From positions 930,001 through 994,000 of the forward strand of contig NZ_CP018139.1 in the NCBI RefSeq assembly GCF_001886615.1: DNA of 64,000 nt. The letters are read 5' to 3'. This stretch comes from Halomonas aestuarii (GTDB lineage: Bacteria; Pseudomonadota; Gammaproteobacteria; Pseudomonadales; Halomonadaceae). The notes under the pieces were generated by a model, which worked only from the letters and a program-made list of their open reading frames with translations, made no database searches and had not been told where the DNA came from. Positions 1 to 7,274 of this stretch are shown here, piece after piece (within the stretch, counting starts at the first letter, position 1; every line of letters starts with the position of its first letter). Position numbers and translations under genes: made by a program.

Positions 1-113
1 ACATGGCGGGGCCCACCCCGCTGGGGACGGCGCTCGACCAGGTGGCCGAGGCGCTGCGGGCCTTCGAGGCGGGGGCGCCGATCGATACCGTCGACCCGGA
101 GGCCGGTTACTGA
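1..113 (+). CDS. C-terminal end of a probable D-isomer-specific 2-hydroxyacid dehydrogenase (partial)
   Basis: Only the last 36 codons are inside the window; the gene runs in from the left. The visible frame ends in ...TVDPEAGY followed by TGA at 111-113. A short tail with a final V-D-x-x-x-G-Y is typical of glyoxylate/hydroxypyruvate reductase-type NAD(P)-dependent 2-hydroxyacid dehydrogenases, where it follows the last helix carrying an A-L-R-A-F-like stretch, also visible here. No catalytic residue is in view, so the family call is an inference from the tail alone. The gap to pncA is about 90 bases and shows no terminator, so co-transcription with pncA is possible. Confidence 0.45.
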   Translation, partial: MAGPTPLGTALDQVAEALRAFEAGAPIDTVDPEAGY

Positions 114-205
114 GCGGGGCGCGCCCCGCGACCCCCACCGCGGCCACAACCGCCACACTGCCCTACCCTGAGAAGAGACACCCAACGACCTGCGGGAGGT
201 GAGTG

Positions 206-772
206 ATGACCCTGGATGTGGAATATGGCCCCCATGACGCGCTGCTCGTCGTGGACATGCAGAACGACTTCTGCGAGGGCGGCGCCCTGGCGGTCAGGGG
301 CGGCGCGGCCCTGGTGCCGGGCATCAATGCTGAGATCGAGGCGGCCCGGGCGGCCGGCGCCCTGGTGGTCGCCTCGCGGGACTGGCACCCCGTCGACCAC
401 GTGAGCTTCGCGCATCGCGGAGGCCCCTGGCCGGTACACTGCGTCCAGGACACCGAGGGGGCGGCCTTCCATCCCGACCTCGCGCTGCACGACGACACCC
501 TGCGCGTCAGCAAGGCCACGGCCTTCGATGCCGACGCCTACTCCGCCTTCGAGGGCACGGGCCTGGCCGGCTACCTCAAGGAAAAGGGCATCGAGCGGGT
601 GGTCGTCTGCGGCCTGGCGCTGGACGTCTGCGTGAAGGCCACGGCCCTGGAGGCCCGTCGGAGGGGCTTCGACGTGCTGCTGCTGGAGGCCCTCACCGCC
701 CCGGTGGACCCCGACGCCGTGGATGACTGCCGCTGCGAGCTAACGGACGCCGGCGCCAAGGTCCGCCCATGA
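206..772 (+). CDS. pncA: Nicotinamidase/pyrazinamidase
   Basis: Hydrolyses nicotinamide to nicotinate and ammonia, feeding the Preiss-Handler NAD salvage route in the cytoplasm. The 188-residue protein has the isochorismatase-type fold: catalytic D17 in VVDMQNDF, K103 in RVSKAT and nucleophile C142 in ALDVCVKAT, plus metal ligands D59, H61 and H65 in SRDWHPVDH. I chose ATG 206 because a GGGAGGT ribosome site ends about 6 bases upstream; a GTG sits directly before it at 203. The stop overlaps the start of pncB (ATGA), so the two enzymes of consecutive steps are translationally coupled. Length is slightly short for the family (about 200-215) but all key residues are present. Confidence 0.93.
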   Translation: MTLDVEYGPHDALLVVDMQNDFCEGGALAVRGGAALVPGINAEIEAARAAGALVVASRDWHPVDHVSFAHRGGPWPVHCVQDTEGAAFHPDLALHDDTLRVSKATAFDADAYSAFEGTGLAGYLKEKGIERVVVCGLALDVCVKATALEARRRGFDVLLLEALTAPVDPDAVDDCRCELTDAGAKVRP

Positions 773-2115
773 CGTCGACGGCGCCGCTTCAGGTGGCGGA
801 GGGTGAGCTCGCCCTGCTCACCGACCTCTACCAGCTGACCATGACCCAGGCCTACTGGAAGGAGGCCATGCACGAGCGGGCCACCTTCAGCCTCTTCTTC
901 CGCCGGCTGCCACCGACGCGCCGCTTCATGCTGGCCTGCGGACAGCAGCACGCCGCCGCGCTGCTCAGCCGGCTGCGCTTCGGCGACGACGCCCTGGCGC
1001 GACTGTCGGGCACCGGGCTCTTCGACCCGGACTTTCTCGACTGGCTCAGCACATGGCGCTTCGAGGGGGACATCTGGACCCTGCCCGAGGGCACGCCGGT
1101 GTTCGCCAACGAGCCGCTGATGGAAGTGGAGGCACCCATCGCCCAGGCCCAGCTCCTCGAAAGCCTGATGATGAACCTGGTGCAGCTGGAGACGGTGCTG
1201 GCCTCCAAGGCGGTGCGCGTGGTGATGGCGGCGCGGGGCCGGCCGGTGGTGGACTTCGGCATGCGTCGCATGCACGGCGTCGACGCCGCGGTGCGCGGGG
1301 TCCGCGCCTACCGCACCGCGGGGCTTGCCGGCACCAGCAACGTGCTCGGCGGCCTGCGCCACGACCTGGCGCTCAACGGCACCATGGCCCACAGCTATAT
1401 CCTCGCCCACGGCAACGAGCGGGAAGCCTTCCGCGCCTTCGCCCGCCACTATCCCGGCACCACCCTGCTGGTCGACACCCACGACACCCTGGAGGGGGTG
1501 CAGAAGGTGGTCGAGCTGATGCGCGAGGAGCCGGGACTCGGGGTGAAGGCCATCCGGCTGGACTCCGGCGACCTGGGGGAGCTGGCCAGGGGCTCGCGCC
1601 GGCTGCTCGACGATGCCGGCCACGAGGAGGTGAAGATCGTCGCCAGCAGCGGCCTCGACGAGATGCAGATCGACACCCTGCTCGAGGACGGGGCCCCCAT
1701 CGACGCCTTCGGCGTGGGCACCCAGATGGGGGTGTCGGCGGACGCCCCGGTGATCGACCTCTCCTACAAGCTGGTGGAGTACGCGGGCGAACCTCGCGTC
1801 AAGCACTCCCCGGGCAAGATCAACCTGCCCTGTCGCAAGCAGCTCTATCGCCGCCAGGACGACCGGGGCCGCTACCTCGGCGACATCCTCGCCCTGCGCG
1901 ACGAGCCCGTCGACGCCGGCGAACCGCTGCTGCGGCCTCTGGTGCAGGCCGGCCGGCTGGTGGAGGCCGAGATGGCCCTGGCCGACGACGCCCGGGAGCG
2001 GGTCGCGGACGCGCTGCCGCGTTTCCCCGAGGACGTCAGGCGCCTCGAGGCGGGCGAGAGCGACTACCCGGTCACGCTGAGCCCGGGCCTGGAGCGCCTC
2101 GCGTCACGCGCCTGA
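769..2115 (+). CDS. pncB: Nicotinate phosphoribosyltransferase
   Basis: Converts nicotinate and PRPP (with ATP) to nicotinate mononucleotide, the step after PncA. The 448-residue protein shows family landmarks: LLTDLYQLTM at residues 16-25 near the N-terminus, FGMRRMHG at 163-170, the G-T-x-A-H-S motif at 204-209 with the probable phosphorylated/catalytic His208, then a RLDSGD motif and GVGTQMG in the phosphoribosyl-binding C-terminal half. It overlaps pncA by 4 bases (ATGA). A strong rho-independent terminator follows within 50 bases of the stop, closing a two-gene NAD-salvage operon. The sequence resembles the shorter PncB2-like branch rather than E. coli PncB; this does not change the reaction. 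Confidence 0.93.
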   Translation: MTSTAPLQVAEGELALLTDLYQLTMTQAYWKEAMHERATFSLFFRRLPPTRRFMLACGQQHAAALLSRLRFGDDALARLSGTGLFDPDFLDWLSTWRFEGDIWTLPEGTPVFANEPLMEVEAPIAQAQLLESLMMNLVQLETVLASKAVRVVMAARGRPVVDFGMRRMHGVDAAVRGVRAYRTAGLAGTSNVLGGLRHDLALNGTMAHSYILAHGNEREAFRAFARHYPGTTLLVDTHDTLEGVQKVVELMREEPGLGVKAIRLDSGDLGELARGSRRLLDDAGHEEVKIVASSGLDEMQIDTLLEDGAPIDAFGVGTQMGVSADAPVIDLSYKLVEYAGEPRVKHSPGKINLPCRKQLYRRQDDRGRYLGDILALRDEPVDAGEPLLRPLVQAGRLVEAEMALADDARERVADALPRFPEDVRRLEAGESDYPVTLSPGLERLASRA

Positions 2116-2160
2116 GCGACGACGCCCGCCATGGGGCGGCTTCCCATGGCAGGGACCGTG

Positions 2161-2200
2161 AGAGAGGGCACACCGCCTGGCGGTGTGCCCTCTCTCTTTT
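2161..2200. terminator. Bidirectional intrinsic terminator between pncB and yghU
   Basis: A perfect inverted repeat (arms 2161-2177 and 2181-2197, three-base loop TGG) reads AGAGAGGGCACACCG...CGGTGTGCCCTCTCT and is followed by TTTT on the plus strand. The A/T-rich ends let it work in both directions, for pncB from the left and for the convergent yghU from the right. Confidence 0.9.
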
Positions 2201-2224
2201 CCGGGCGAGCCGAAGGCCGCGCCG

Positions 2225-3088
2225 CTAGACCTTGTCCTGGGTGCGTGTCTCGAAGTCGCTGGCCGCGTGACGCTCGTGCAGCTGCTCCGAGGGGGCGCCC
2301 CAGGTGCGGTTGACCATGCGGCCCCGCTTGACCGCCGGGCGCTCGGCGACGGTCCGCGCCCAGCGCTGCAGGTGCGGGTACTCGTCGACGGACAGGAATT
2401 CTCCGGCGTCGTAGAGCAGTCCCTGGACCAGGACGCCATACCAGGGATAGATGGCGATGTCCGCGATGGTGTACTCGTCACCGGCGATGTACTCGCGCTC
2501 GGCCAGGGTGCGGTCCAGCAGGTCGAGCTGGCGCTTGGTCTCCATGGTGAAGCGGTTGATCGGGTATTCGAGCTTCTCCGGGGCGTAGGCGTAGAAGTGG
2601 CCGAAGCCGCCGCCGACGTAGGGCGCAGACCCCATCTGCCAGAACAACCAGTTCAGTGTCTCGGTGCGCGCGCCGGTCTCCTGCGGCAGGAAGGCCCCGA
2701 ACTTCTCGGCCAGGTAGAGCAGGATCGAGCCGGACTCGAAGACCCGCTGCGGCGCGTCCCCGCCGTGATCCACCAGGGCTGGGATCTTGGAGTTGGGGTT
2801 GGCCTCTACGAAGCCGCTGGAGAACTGGTCCCCCTCGCCGATCCGGATCAGCCAGGCGTCGTATTCGGCGCCCTGGTGGCCCAGCGCCAGCAGCTCCTCC
2901 AGCAGGATGGCCACCTTGACCCCGTTGGGCGTGGCCAGCGAGTAGAGCTGCAGCGGGTGCTCGCCGATGGGCAGGCTCTGGTAGTGAGTGGCTCCGGCCA
3001 CCGGGCGGTTGATGCTGGCGAACTTGCCGCCGCTCTCGCCTTCCCAGGTCCAGACCCGGGGAGGCTGGTACTGCGTCTTGTCCGTCAT
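2225..3088 (-). CDS. yghU: YghU-type glutathione S-transferase / disulfide-bond oxidoreductase
   Basis: Cytoplasmic glutathione-dependent disulfide-bond reductase of the Nu-class GST family. The 287-residue protein begins MTDKTQYQPPRVWTWE and carries LYSLATPNGVKV, the conserved SGFVEANPNSKIPAL and FESGSILLYLAEKFG in the thioredoxin-like half, then the helical half, ending ASDFETRTQDKV; this follows E. coli YghU (288 residues) almost throughout as I remember it. ATG at 3088 is preferred over an upstream in-frame start at 3118 because AGGAACG lies just before it and homologues start here. It lies 88 bases downstream of the SDR gene, same strand. A NemR-like operator at 4015 precedes the pair, suggesting induction by electrophiles. 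Confidence 0.93.
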   Translation of the reverse strand: MTDKTQYQPPRVWTWEGESGGKFASINRPVAGATHYQSLPIGEHPLQLYSLATPNGVKVAILLEELLALGHQGAEYDAWLIRIGEGDQFSSGFVEANPNSKIPALVDHGGDAPQRVFESGSILLYLAEKFGAFLPQETGARTETLNWLFWQMGSAPYVGGGFGHFYAYAPEKLEYPINRFTMETKRQLDLLDRTLAEREYIAGDEYTIADIAIYPWYGVLVQGLLYDAGEFLSVDEYPHLQRWARTVAERPAVKRGRMVNRTWGAPSEQLHERHAASDFETRTQDKV

Positions 3089-3176
3089 GATCGTTCCTCG
3101 CTGTCGTGTCGATGACATGGCCTGCCCCGGCGGCGACCCGCCGGGGACCGCCCGCTGTGCTCGGCGGACGAGGGGC

Positions 3177-3914
3177 TTACAGCGGCTGCTTGGTCGGCCG
3201 GATGATCAGCTCGTTGACGTCGACGTCCGCCGGCTGCTCGATGGCGTAGACGATCGCCCGGGCGATGGCATCGGCGTCGATGGCCATCTCGTAGAGCTCG
3301 TTCACGCCCTTGGCGGTCTCCTCGTCGCTGATGGTGGAGGTGAGCTCGGTCGCCACCGCCCCCGGCGAGATGTTGGTGGAGCGGATCTCCTCGCCGCCTT
3401 CCTGGCGAATACCCTCACTGAGCGCCTTGACCGCGTACTTGGTGGCGCAGTAGACGGCGGCGGAGGGGAATACCACATGGCCGGCCACGGAGGAGAGGTT
3501 GATGATATGGCCGGCATGCTGCTCGCGCATGGTCGGCAGCACCGCGGCGATGCCGTAGAGCACGCCCTTGATGTTGACGTCGACCATCTGCTCCCACTCG
3601 TCGACCTTGAGCTGGTCGAGCGGCGACAGCGGCATCAGACCGGCGTTGTTGATCAGCACGTCAATGCGGCCATAGGCCTCCTTGGCGGACTGCGCCAGGG
3701 CCTCGACCTGGTCGCGCTCGGTCACGTCGGTGACGTGGTAGATCGCCTCGCCGCCCTGCTCGACGATGGCGTCACGCAGGGCCTGCAGACGGTCCTCGCG
3801 GCGTGCGCCGAGCACCAGTTTCGCCCCGGCCTTCGCCAGGCGGTGGGCGGTGGCTTCGCCGAGGCCGCTGCTGGCCCCGGTAATGATCACGACCTTGCCG
3901 TTGATCTCGGACAT
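3177..3914 (-). CDS. Classical short-chain dehydrogenase/reductase (SDR)
   Basis: A 245-residue NAD(P)-dependent oxidoreductase of unknown substrate. The cofactor motif TGASSGLG lies at residues 12-19, NNAG at 89-92, and the catalytic set is Ser141/142, Tyr155 and Lys159 (NLSSVAG...YCATKY). The family resembles YdfG/YMR226C-type serine or 3-hydroxy acid dehydrogenases, but substrate cannot be read from the sequence. It is the first gene of a likely two-gene unit with yghU. The palindrome TAGACCAGTCTA at 4015-4026, about 100 bases before the start codon, matches one next to the TetR gene upstream, so the pair is probably repressed by that regulator. Confidence 0.9.
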   Translation of the reverse strand: MSEINGKVVIITGASSGLGEATAHRLAKAGAKLVLGARREDRLQALRDAIVEQGGEAIYHVTDVTERDQVEALAQSAKEAYGRIDVLINNAGLMPLSPLDQLKVDEWEQMVDVNIKGVLYGIAAVLPTMREQHAGHIINLSSVAGHVVFPSAAVYCATKYAVKALSEGIRQEGGEEIRSTNISPGAVATELTSTISDEETAKGVNELYEMAIDADAIARAIVYAIEQPADVDVNELIIRPTKQPL

Positions 3915-4014
3915 GGAAACGTCTCCTGTAAGGGTAATCGTGGTGTTGGCCCCGACCGGTCCGGCCGGGGTCGTGGGAATGTCGGGCCGTCACATGAGGC
4001 TCGCGCCGCGCGTA

Positions 4015-4026
4015 TAGACCAGTCTA
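4015..4026. promoter_or_regulatory. Putative NemR-type operator upstream of the SDR-yghU operon
   Basis: TAGACCAGTCTA is an inverted repeat (TAGAC, 2-base spacer, GTCTA). It lies between the TetR-family gene and the SDR gene and shares the ten bases TAGACCAGTC with the site at 4683. As I recall, E. coli NemR binds a TAGACC/GGTCTA palindrome, so the match supports a NemR-like regulon. Confidence 0.65.
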
Positions 4027-4068
4027 CTATGAACAGGGCGCACGAATCTGACGGGGAGGTAACGTGCG

Positions 4069-4671
4069 TCAGATCACCGCGGGAACCTCGCGAGACAGCA
4101 CGTGGCGGAACAGGACCTGCTCGAAGGATTCCATCGGCACCAGCGACTTGGCCGTCTTGGCGCGCAGCATGGCGCCCTGCCAGCCAGCCAGGATAAAGCC
4201 GGCCAAGACCTCGACGTCGAGGTCTTCCGACACCTCGCCGGCGGCTATCGCCTCCTCGAGGCAGGCCACCAGATGACGCTCCCAGCGACGGAACACCTGG
4301 TCGAGGCGAGCGCGGAACACCTCGCTGCGCGACGACAGCTCCTGCCCCAGGTTACCGATCAGGCAGCCGCGGGCGTGGTCGCAGGAGAGCATGTCGGCCC
4401 TGCCCGCGTCGAAATAGCGCCGCAGACGGCCCAGCGGCGTCAGCTCCGGGTCCTGGAAGATGGCCGCCAGCCGGGCATCGTACTGCTCGGCGAAGGCATC
4501 AATCACGGCCAGGCCGAAAGCCTCCTTGCTCGAGAAGTAGTGATAGAAGGAGCCCTTGGGGACCCCTGCCCGGCTCAACACTGCGTTGATGCCGGTGGCG
4601 TTGAAGCCCTGCTCGGCAATCAGCTCGGCGCCGATCTGGATCAGCTTGTCACGGGTGGCTTGCGTCTTCAT
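4069..4671 (-). CDS. TetR/AcrR-family repressor, NemR/AcuR-like
   Basis: A 200-residue DNA-binding repressor. The N-terminal helix-turn-helix includes GINAVLSRAGVPKGSFYHYFSSKEAFG (residues 27-53), the signature of the NemR/AcuR branch. Cys97 and Cys103 (in CDHARGCL) sit where E. coli NemR has its redox-reactive Cys98/Cys106 pair, suggesting sensing of reactive electrophiles such as quinones, aldehydes or hypochlorite. I chose ATG 4671 over an in-frame start at 4707 because the operator-like palindrome at 4683-4697 would otherwise be inside the coding region. Two palindromes, one before its own gene and one before the SDR-yghU unit, suggest autorepression and control of the neighbouring detoxification genes. 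No strong ribosome site is visible. Confidence 0.85.
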   Translation of the reverse strand: MKTQATRDKLIQIGAELIAEQGFNATGINAVLSRAGVPKGSFYHYFSSKEAFGLAVIDAFAEQYDARLAAIFQDPELTPLGRLRRYFDAGRADMLSCDHARGCLIGNLGQELSSRSEVFRARLDQVFRRWERHLVACLEEAIAAGEVSEDLDVEVLAGFILAGWQGAMLRAKTAKSLVPMESFEQVLFRHVLSREVPAVI

Positions 4672-4682
4672 GCCGGACAGAA

Positions 4683-4697
4683 TAGACCAGTCGTCTA
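4683..4697. promoter_or_regulatory. Putative NemR-type operator at the TetR gene's own start
   Basis: TAGACCAGTCGTCTA is an inverted repeat of TAGAC/GTCTA with a 5-base spacer, 12 bases before the chosen start codon at 4671. It repeats TAGACCAGTC of the site at 4015-4026. The position suits autorepression by blocking the promoter or early transcript. Confidence 0.6.
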
Positions 4698-4724
4698 GTG
4701 TCGTCAAACCGGGCCGCGGCTGAT

Positions 4725-5285
4725 TCAGTCCAGGATATCGGCGAACTGCTTCAGCCAGGCCGGGGGCGCGGGCCAGGCGGGTGCCGACACCAGCTTGCCG
4801 CTGGTCACGGCCTGGTCGACCGGGATCTCGGCGAAGTCGCCGCCGGCCAGGCGCACCTCCGGGGCACAGGCGGGATAGGCCGAGACCCGGCGCCCCTCGA
4901 GGGAGACCGCCGCCGCCAGCAGCTGGGCGCCGTGGCAGATGGCGGCCACCGGCTTGTCATGATCGAAGAAGTGGCGGACCATTTCCAGCACACGTTCGTC
5001 GAGACGCAGGTACTCCGGGGCGCGGCCGCCGGGCACGACCAGGCCCTCGTAGTCGCCGGCATCCACCTAGGAGAAGGTGGCGTTCATCGTGAAGTCGTGT
5101 CCGGGCTTCTCGGAGTAGGTCTGGTCGCCCTCGAAGTCGTGGATGGCGGTGCGCACCTTGTCGCCCTCGCGCTTGTCGGGACAGACGGCATCGACCGCGT
5201 GCCCCATCGCCTGCAGGGCCTGGAAGGGCACCATGATCTCTTAGTCCTCGACATAGTCACCGGCAATCAGCAAGAGTCTGGCCAT
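4725..5285 (-). pseudogene. DJ-1/PfpI-family protein gene broken by two in-frame stop codons
   Basis: One reading frame of 186 codons from MARLLLIAGDYVED at 5285 down to ...LKQFADILD at 4725 aligns with intact DJ-1/PfpI 'protease I' proteins throughout. A TAA at 5241-5243 replaces the residue after GDYVED, and a TAG at 5067-5069 falls after NATFS. Both are substitutions, not shifts: the spacing is 174 bases and the frame is kept. The nucleophile-elbow motif [10 protein letters not shown], with its Cys, is intact in the last segment. This family covers deglycase, chaperone and glyoxalase-type proteins. It sits upstream of the NemR-like gene, fitting an electrophile-defence locus. Either it decayed recently or the two codons are sequence errors; the otherwise unblemished frame favours recent events. 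Confidence 0.8.
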
Positions 5286-5452
5286 GGGAGTCTCCTCGTT
5301 GGGGCGGCGGCGACGGAAGCGCCACCCTGTCAGGGGAAGCCTAGCAGCCTCACCCCGCCGCGCCGAGGCACTGGACTTCGGCGGACTCCCGGGAACCCCA
5401 AGGCCCGCGAGGACTCTCAGCCCTGCCCGCTCGAAGGCCATGGAGCCCCGTC

Positions 5453-6118
5453 ATGCCATCACTGCCGCGCCGTTGCACCGCCCTCCTGCTGCTGCCGCTT
5501 TTCCTGCTGCTGGCCGCCGGCAGCGCCCTCGCCATGGAGCCGCGCCCCTTCGACGCCCGCTACCGCCTGGAGGTCAAGGGCTGGCCGAATGCCACCATCG
5601 AGCACCGTCTCTCCCATGACGGCGCGGAGTGGCGAAGCGAGATGAGCGCAGACATCGCGGTGGCCCGGGGCAGCGAGCGCAGCCGCTTCCTCGCCGGCCC
5701 GGCCATCCGCTCGCTGCACTACGCCAGCGGCTACACCCTGATGGGGTTCGGCAAGGAGTACGAGCTCGATCGCGAGTCGCTGGACGGGCTGCCCGACCGC
5801 CAGGCCGCCCTGTTCGAGCTCTCCCGACGCGCCTCGGCGGCCGACTGCGCCGCTCCCTGCCGACTGCGCTACCTGGACCACCGGGGCCGCGAGAAGGAGG
5901 TCGAGTACCGGGTCCTCTCCCGCACCGACCTCTCGCTGCCAGCCGGGGAGTTCGAGGCGGTCCGGGTGGAGGTTACCGAGCCGGACGAGCCGGGTCGCCG
6001 GATGATCTTCAGCTTCCATCCCGAGCTGCCCGGCCTGCTGCTCGCCATGGAGTACCAGCGCGATGGCGAGCGCCGCAGCCGCCTGGCCCTGACCGAGCTC
6101 GCCCTGGGCCCGCGCTGA
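5453..6118 (+). CDS. Periplasmic DUF3108-family protein
   Basis: A 221-residue exported protein. Residues 1-27 form a signal peptide (basic start, LLLLPLFLLLAAG core, cleavage near ALA-MEP). The mature part begins RPFDARYRLEVKG and contains repeated beta-strand-like segments, SRFLAGPAIRSLHYASGYTL and two Cys (DCAAPC) that could form a disulfide, consistent with DUF3108 proteins of the outer-membrane/periplasm whose role is unknown. A GGAG motif lies about 10 bases before the ATG. It stands apart from the convergent broken DJ-1 gene and is followed 83 bases later by lysO. Function is not inferred. Confidence 0.75.
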   Translation: MPSLPRRCTALLLLPLFLLLAAGSALAMEPRPFDARYRLEVKGWPNATIEHRLSHDGAEWRSEMSADIAVARGSERSRFLAGPAIRSLHYASGYTLMGFGKEYELDRESLDGLPDRQAALFELSRRASAADCAAPCRLRYLDHRGREKEVEYRVLSRTDLSLPAGEFEAVRVEVTEPDEPGRRMIFSFHPELPGLLLAMEYQRDGERRSRLALTELALGPR

Positions 6119-6201
6119 GCGCGCTTCCTACCCGAAGGGAATTTGACTAGAGTGGGCGGCTTTCGGTCGCCGCCGGCGGCCCCGACGGTAAGGGAAACGC
6201 G

Positions 6202-7128
6202 ATGCTGAGCGGTCTGTTGATCGTCCTGTTGCCCCTGGTGCTGGGCTATCTGGTCCCGGTGCAGGATGCCCGGCTGATGGCCCTGGTCAACCGCGGCGTG
6301 AACGCCTCGATCTACGTGATCCTGCTGCTGATGGGCGTGAGCCTGGCCGGCCTCGACAACCTGGCCGGCCAGCTCTCGCGCCTGGGCGGCCAGGCCCTGC
6401 TGCTGTTCGCGGTGATCTCGGCCTGCAACCTGGTGGCGCTGGGGTGGCTCTCCCACCGGCTCGGCCTCACCGCCGGCACCTCGACGGTGGTGGCCGGGGC
6501 CCCCACCAGCAAGCTGGCCGCCATGGTCGGCTCGCTGTCACTGGTGGGCGTGGTCGTGGCCGGCGTGGTGATCGGCCTACTGCTGGAGTGGCTGGCCGGC
6601 AGCGGCCTGTTCGGCGCCGCCGAGGCTCTGGCGGAATGGGTGCTCTACGCCCTGCTGGGGCTGATCGGCTGCCAGCTGCGCAACTCCGGCATGCCGCTGC
6701 GCCAGATCGTGCTCAACCGCTTCGGCCTGGCCATCGCCCTGACCCTAGGCGGAAGCTCGCTGGTGGGCGGCCTGCTCTCGGCCCCGCTGCTGGACCTCAC
6801 CTGGAACGAGGGGCTGGCCATGGCGGCCGGCTTCGGCTGGTACTCCCTCTCCGGCATCCTGATCGGCGACCAGCTCGGCCCGCTGCTGGGCGGGGTGGCC
6901 TTCTTCAACGACCTGGCCCGAGAGCTCCTCGCCTTCGTGCTGATCCCGCTGGTGATCCGTCGCCATGCCGCGCTGGCCATCGGCTACGGGGGCGCCACCT
7001 CCATGGACTTCACCCTGCCGGTGATCCAGCAGCACGGGGGGGTGGCCTGCGTGCCGGTAGCCGTGGTCTCGGGCTTCATCCTCTCGCTGCTGTCGCCCCC
7101 GTTGATCCTCTTCCTGCTCTCGCTGTGA
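6202..7128 (+). CDS. lysO: Lysine exporter LysO family (DUF340)
   Basis: An inner-membrane protein of 308 residues with about eight to ten hydrophobic segments. Family-defining stretches are GAPTSKLAAMVGSLSLVGVVVAG, GFGWYSLSGILI, AFFNDLARELLAF and GYGGATSMDFTLP in the C-terminal half, which hold the acidic membrane residues reported to matter for L-lysine (and thialysine) export in E. coli LysO (YbjE). AAGGGAAA lies 8 bases before the ATG. It stands alone between the DUF3108 gene and baeS. Substrate assignment follows the family; no local evidence adds to it. Confidence 0.88.
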   Translation: MLSGLLIVLLPLVLGYLVPVQDARLMALVNRGVNASIYVILLLMGVSLAGLDNLAGQLSRLGGQALLLFAVISACNLVALGWLSHRLGLTAGTSTVVAGAPTSKLAAMVGSLSLVGVVVAGVVIGLLLEWLAGSGLFGAAEALAEWVLYALLGLIGCQLRNSGMPLRQIVLNRFGLAIALTLGGSSLVGGLLSAPLLDLTWNEGLAMAAGFGWYSLSGILIGDQLGPLLGGVAFFNDLARELLAFVLIPLVIRRHAALAIGYGGATSMDFTLPVIQQHGGVACVPVAVVSGFILSLLSPPLILFLLSL

Positions 7129-7180
7129 GGCGCGCGCGGCCTTGCCGCCACCCTCGGAGTGCGCGAGGCTGGCGACAACC

Positions 7181-7218
7181 TGCACATTGCCTGCACAGAG
7201 CCTGACCGATGGCTGCAC
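7181..7218 (+). promoter_or_regulatory. Array of 11-bp-spaced TGCAC half-sites upstream of baeS (probable BaeR operator)
   Basis: TGCAC occurs at 7181, 7192 and 7214, and a degenerate TGACC at 7203, so four half-sites lie exactly 11 bases apart; each is preceded by C. Tandem half-sites one helical turn apart are how OmpR/PhoB-type regulators usually bind. The same four-site pattern, with the third site again degenerate, precedes the spy-like gene at 9433-9470, and the 20 bases after the last half-site are also similar in the two promoters. See findings. Confidence 0.7.
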
Positions 7219-7274
7219 GCCGAGCGGCGACAATCGGCGATCGTCCCGCCGCCCCTCTACCCTGGAGCCTGCCC

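Noticed and set aside
5067..5243. Programmed stop-codon read-through or recoding in the DJ-1 gene
   Set aside because: No recoding signal is visible and the stops differ (TAA and TAG), so inactivation or error is simpler.
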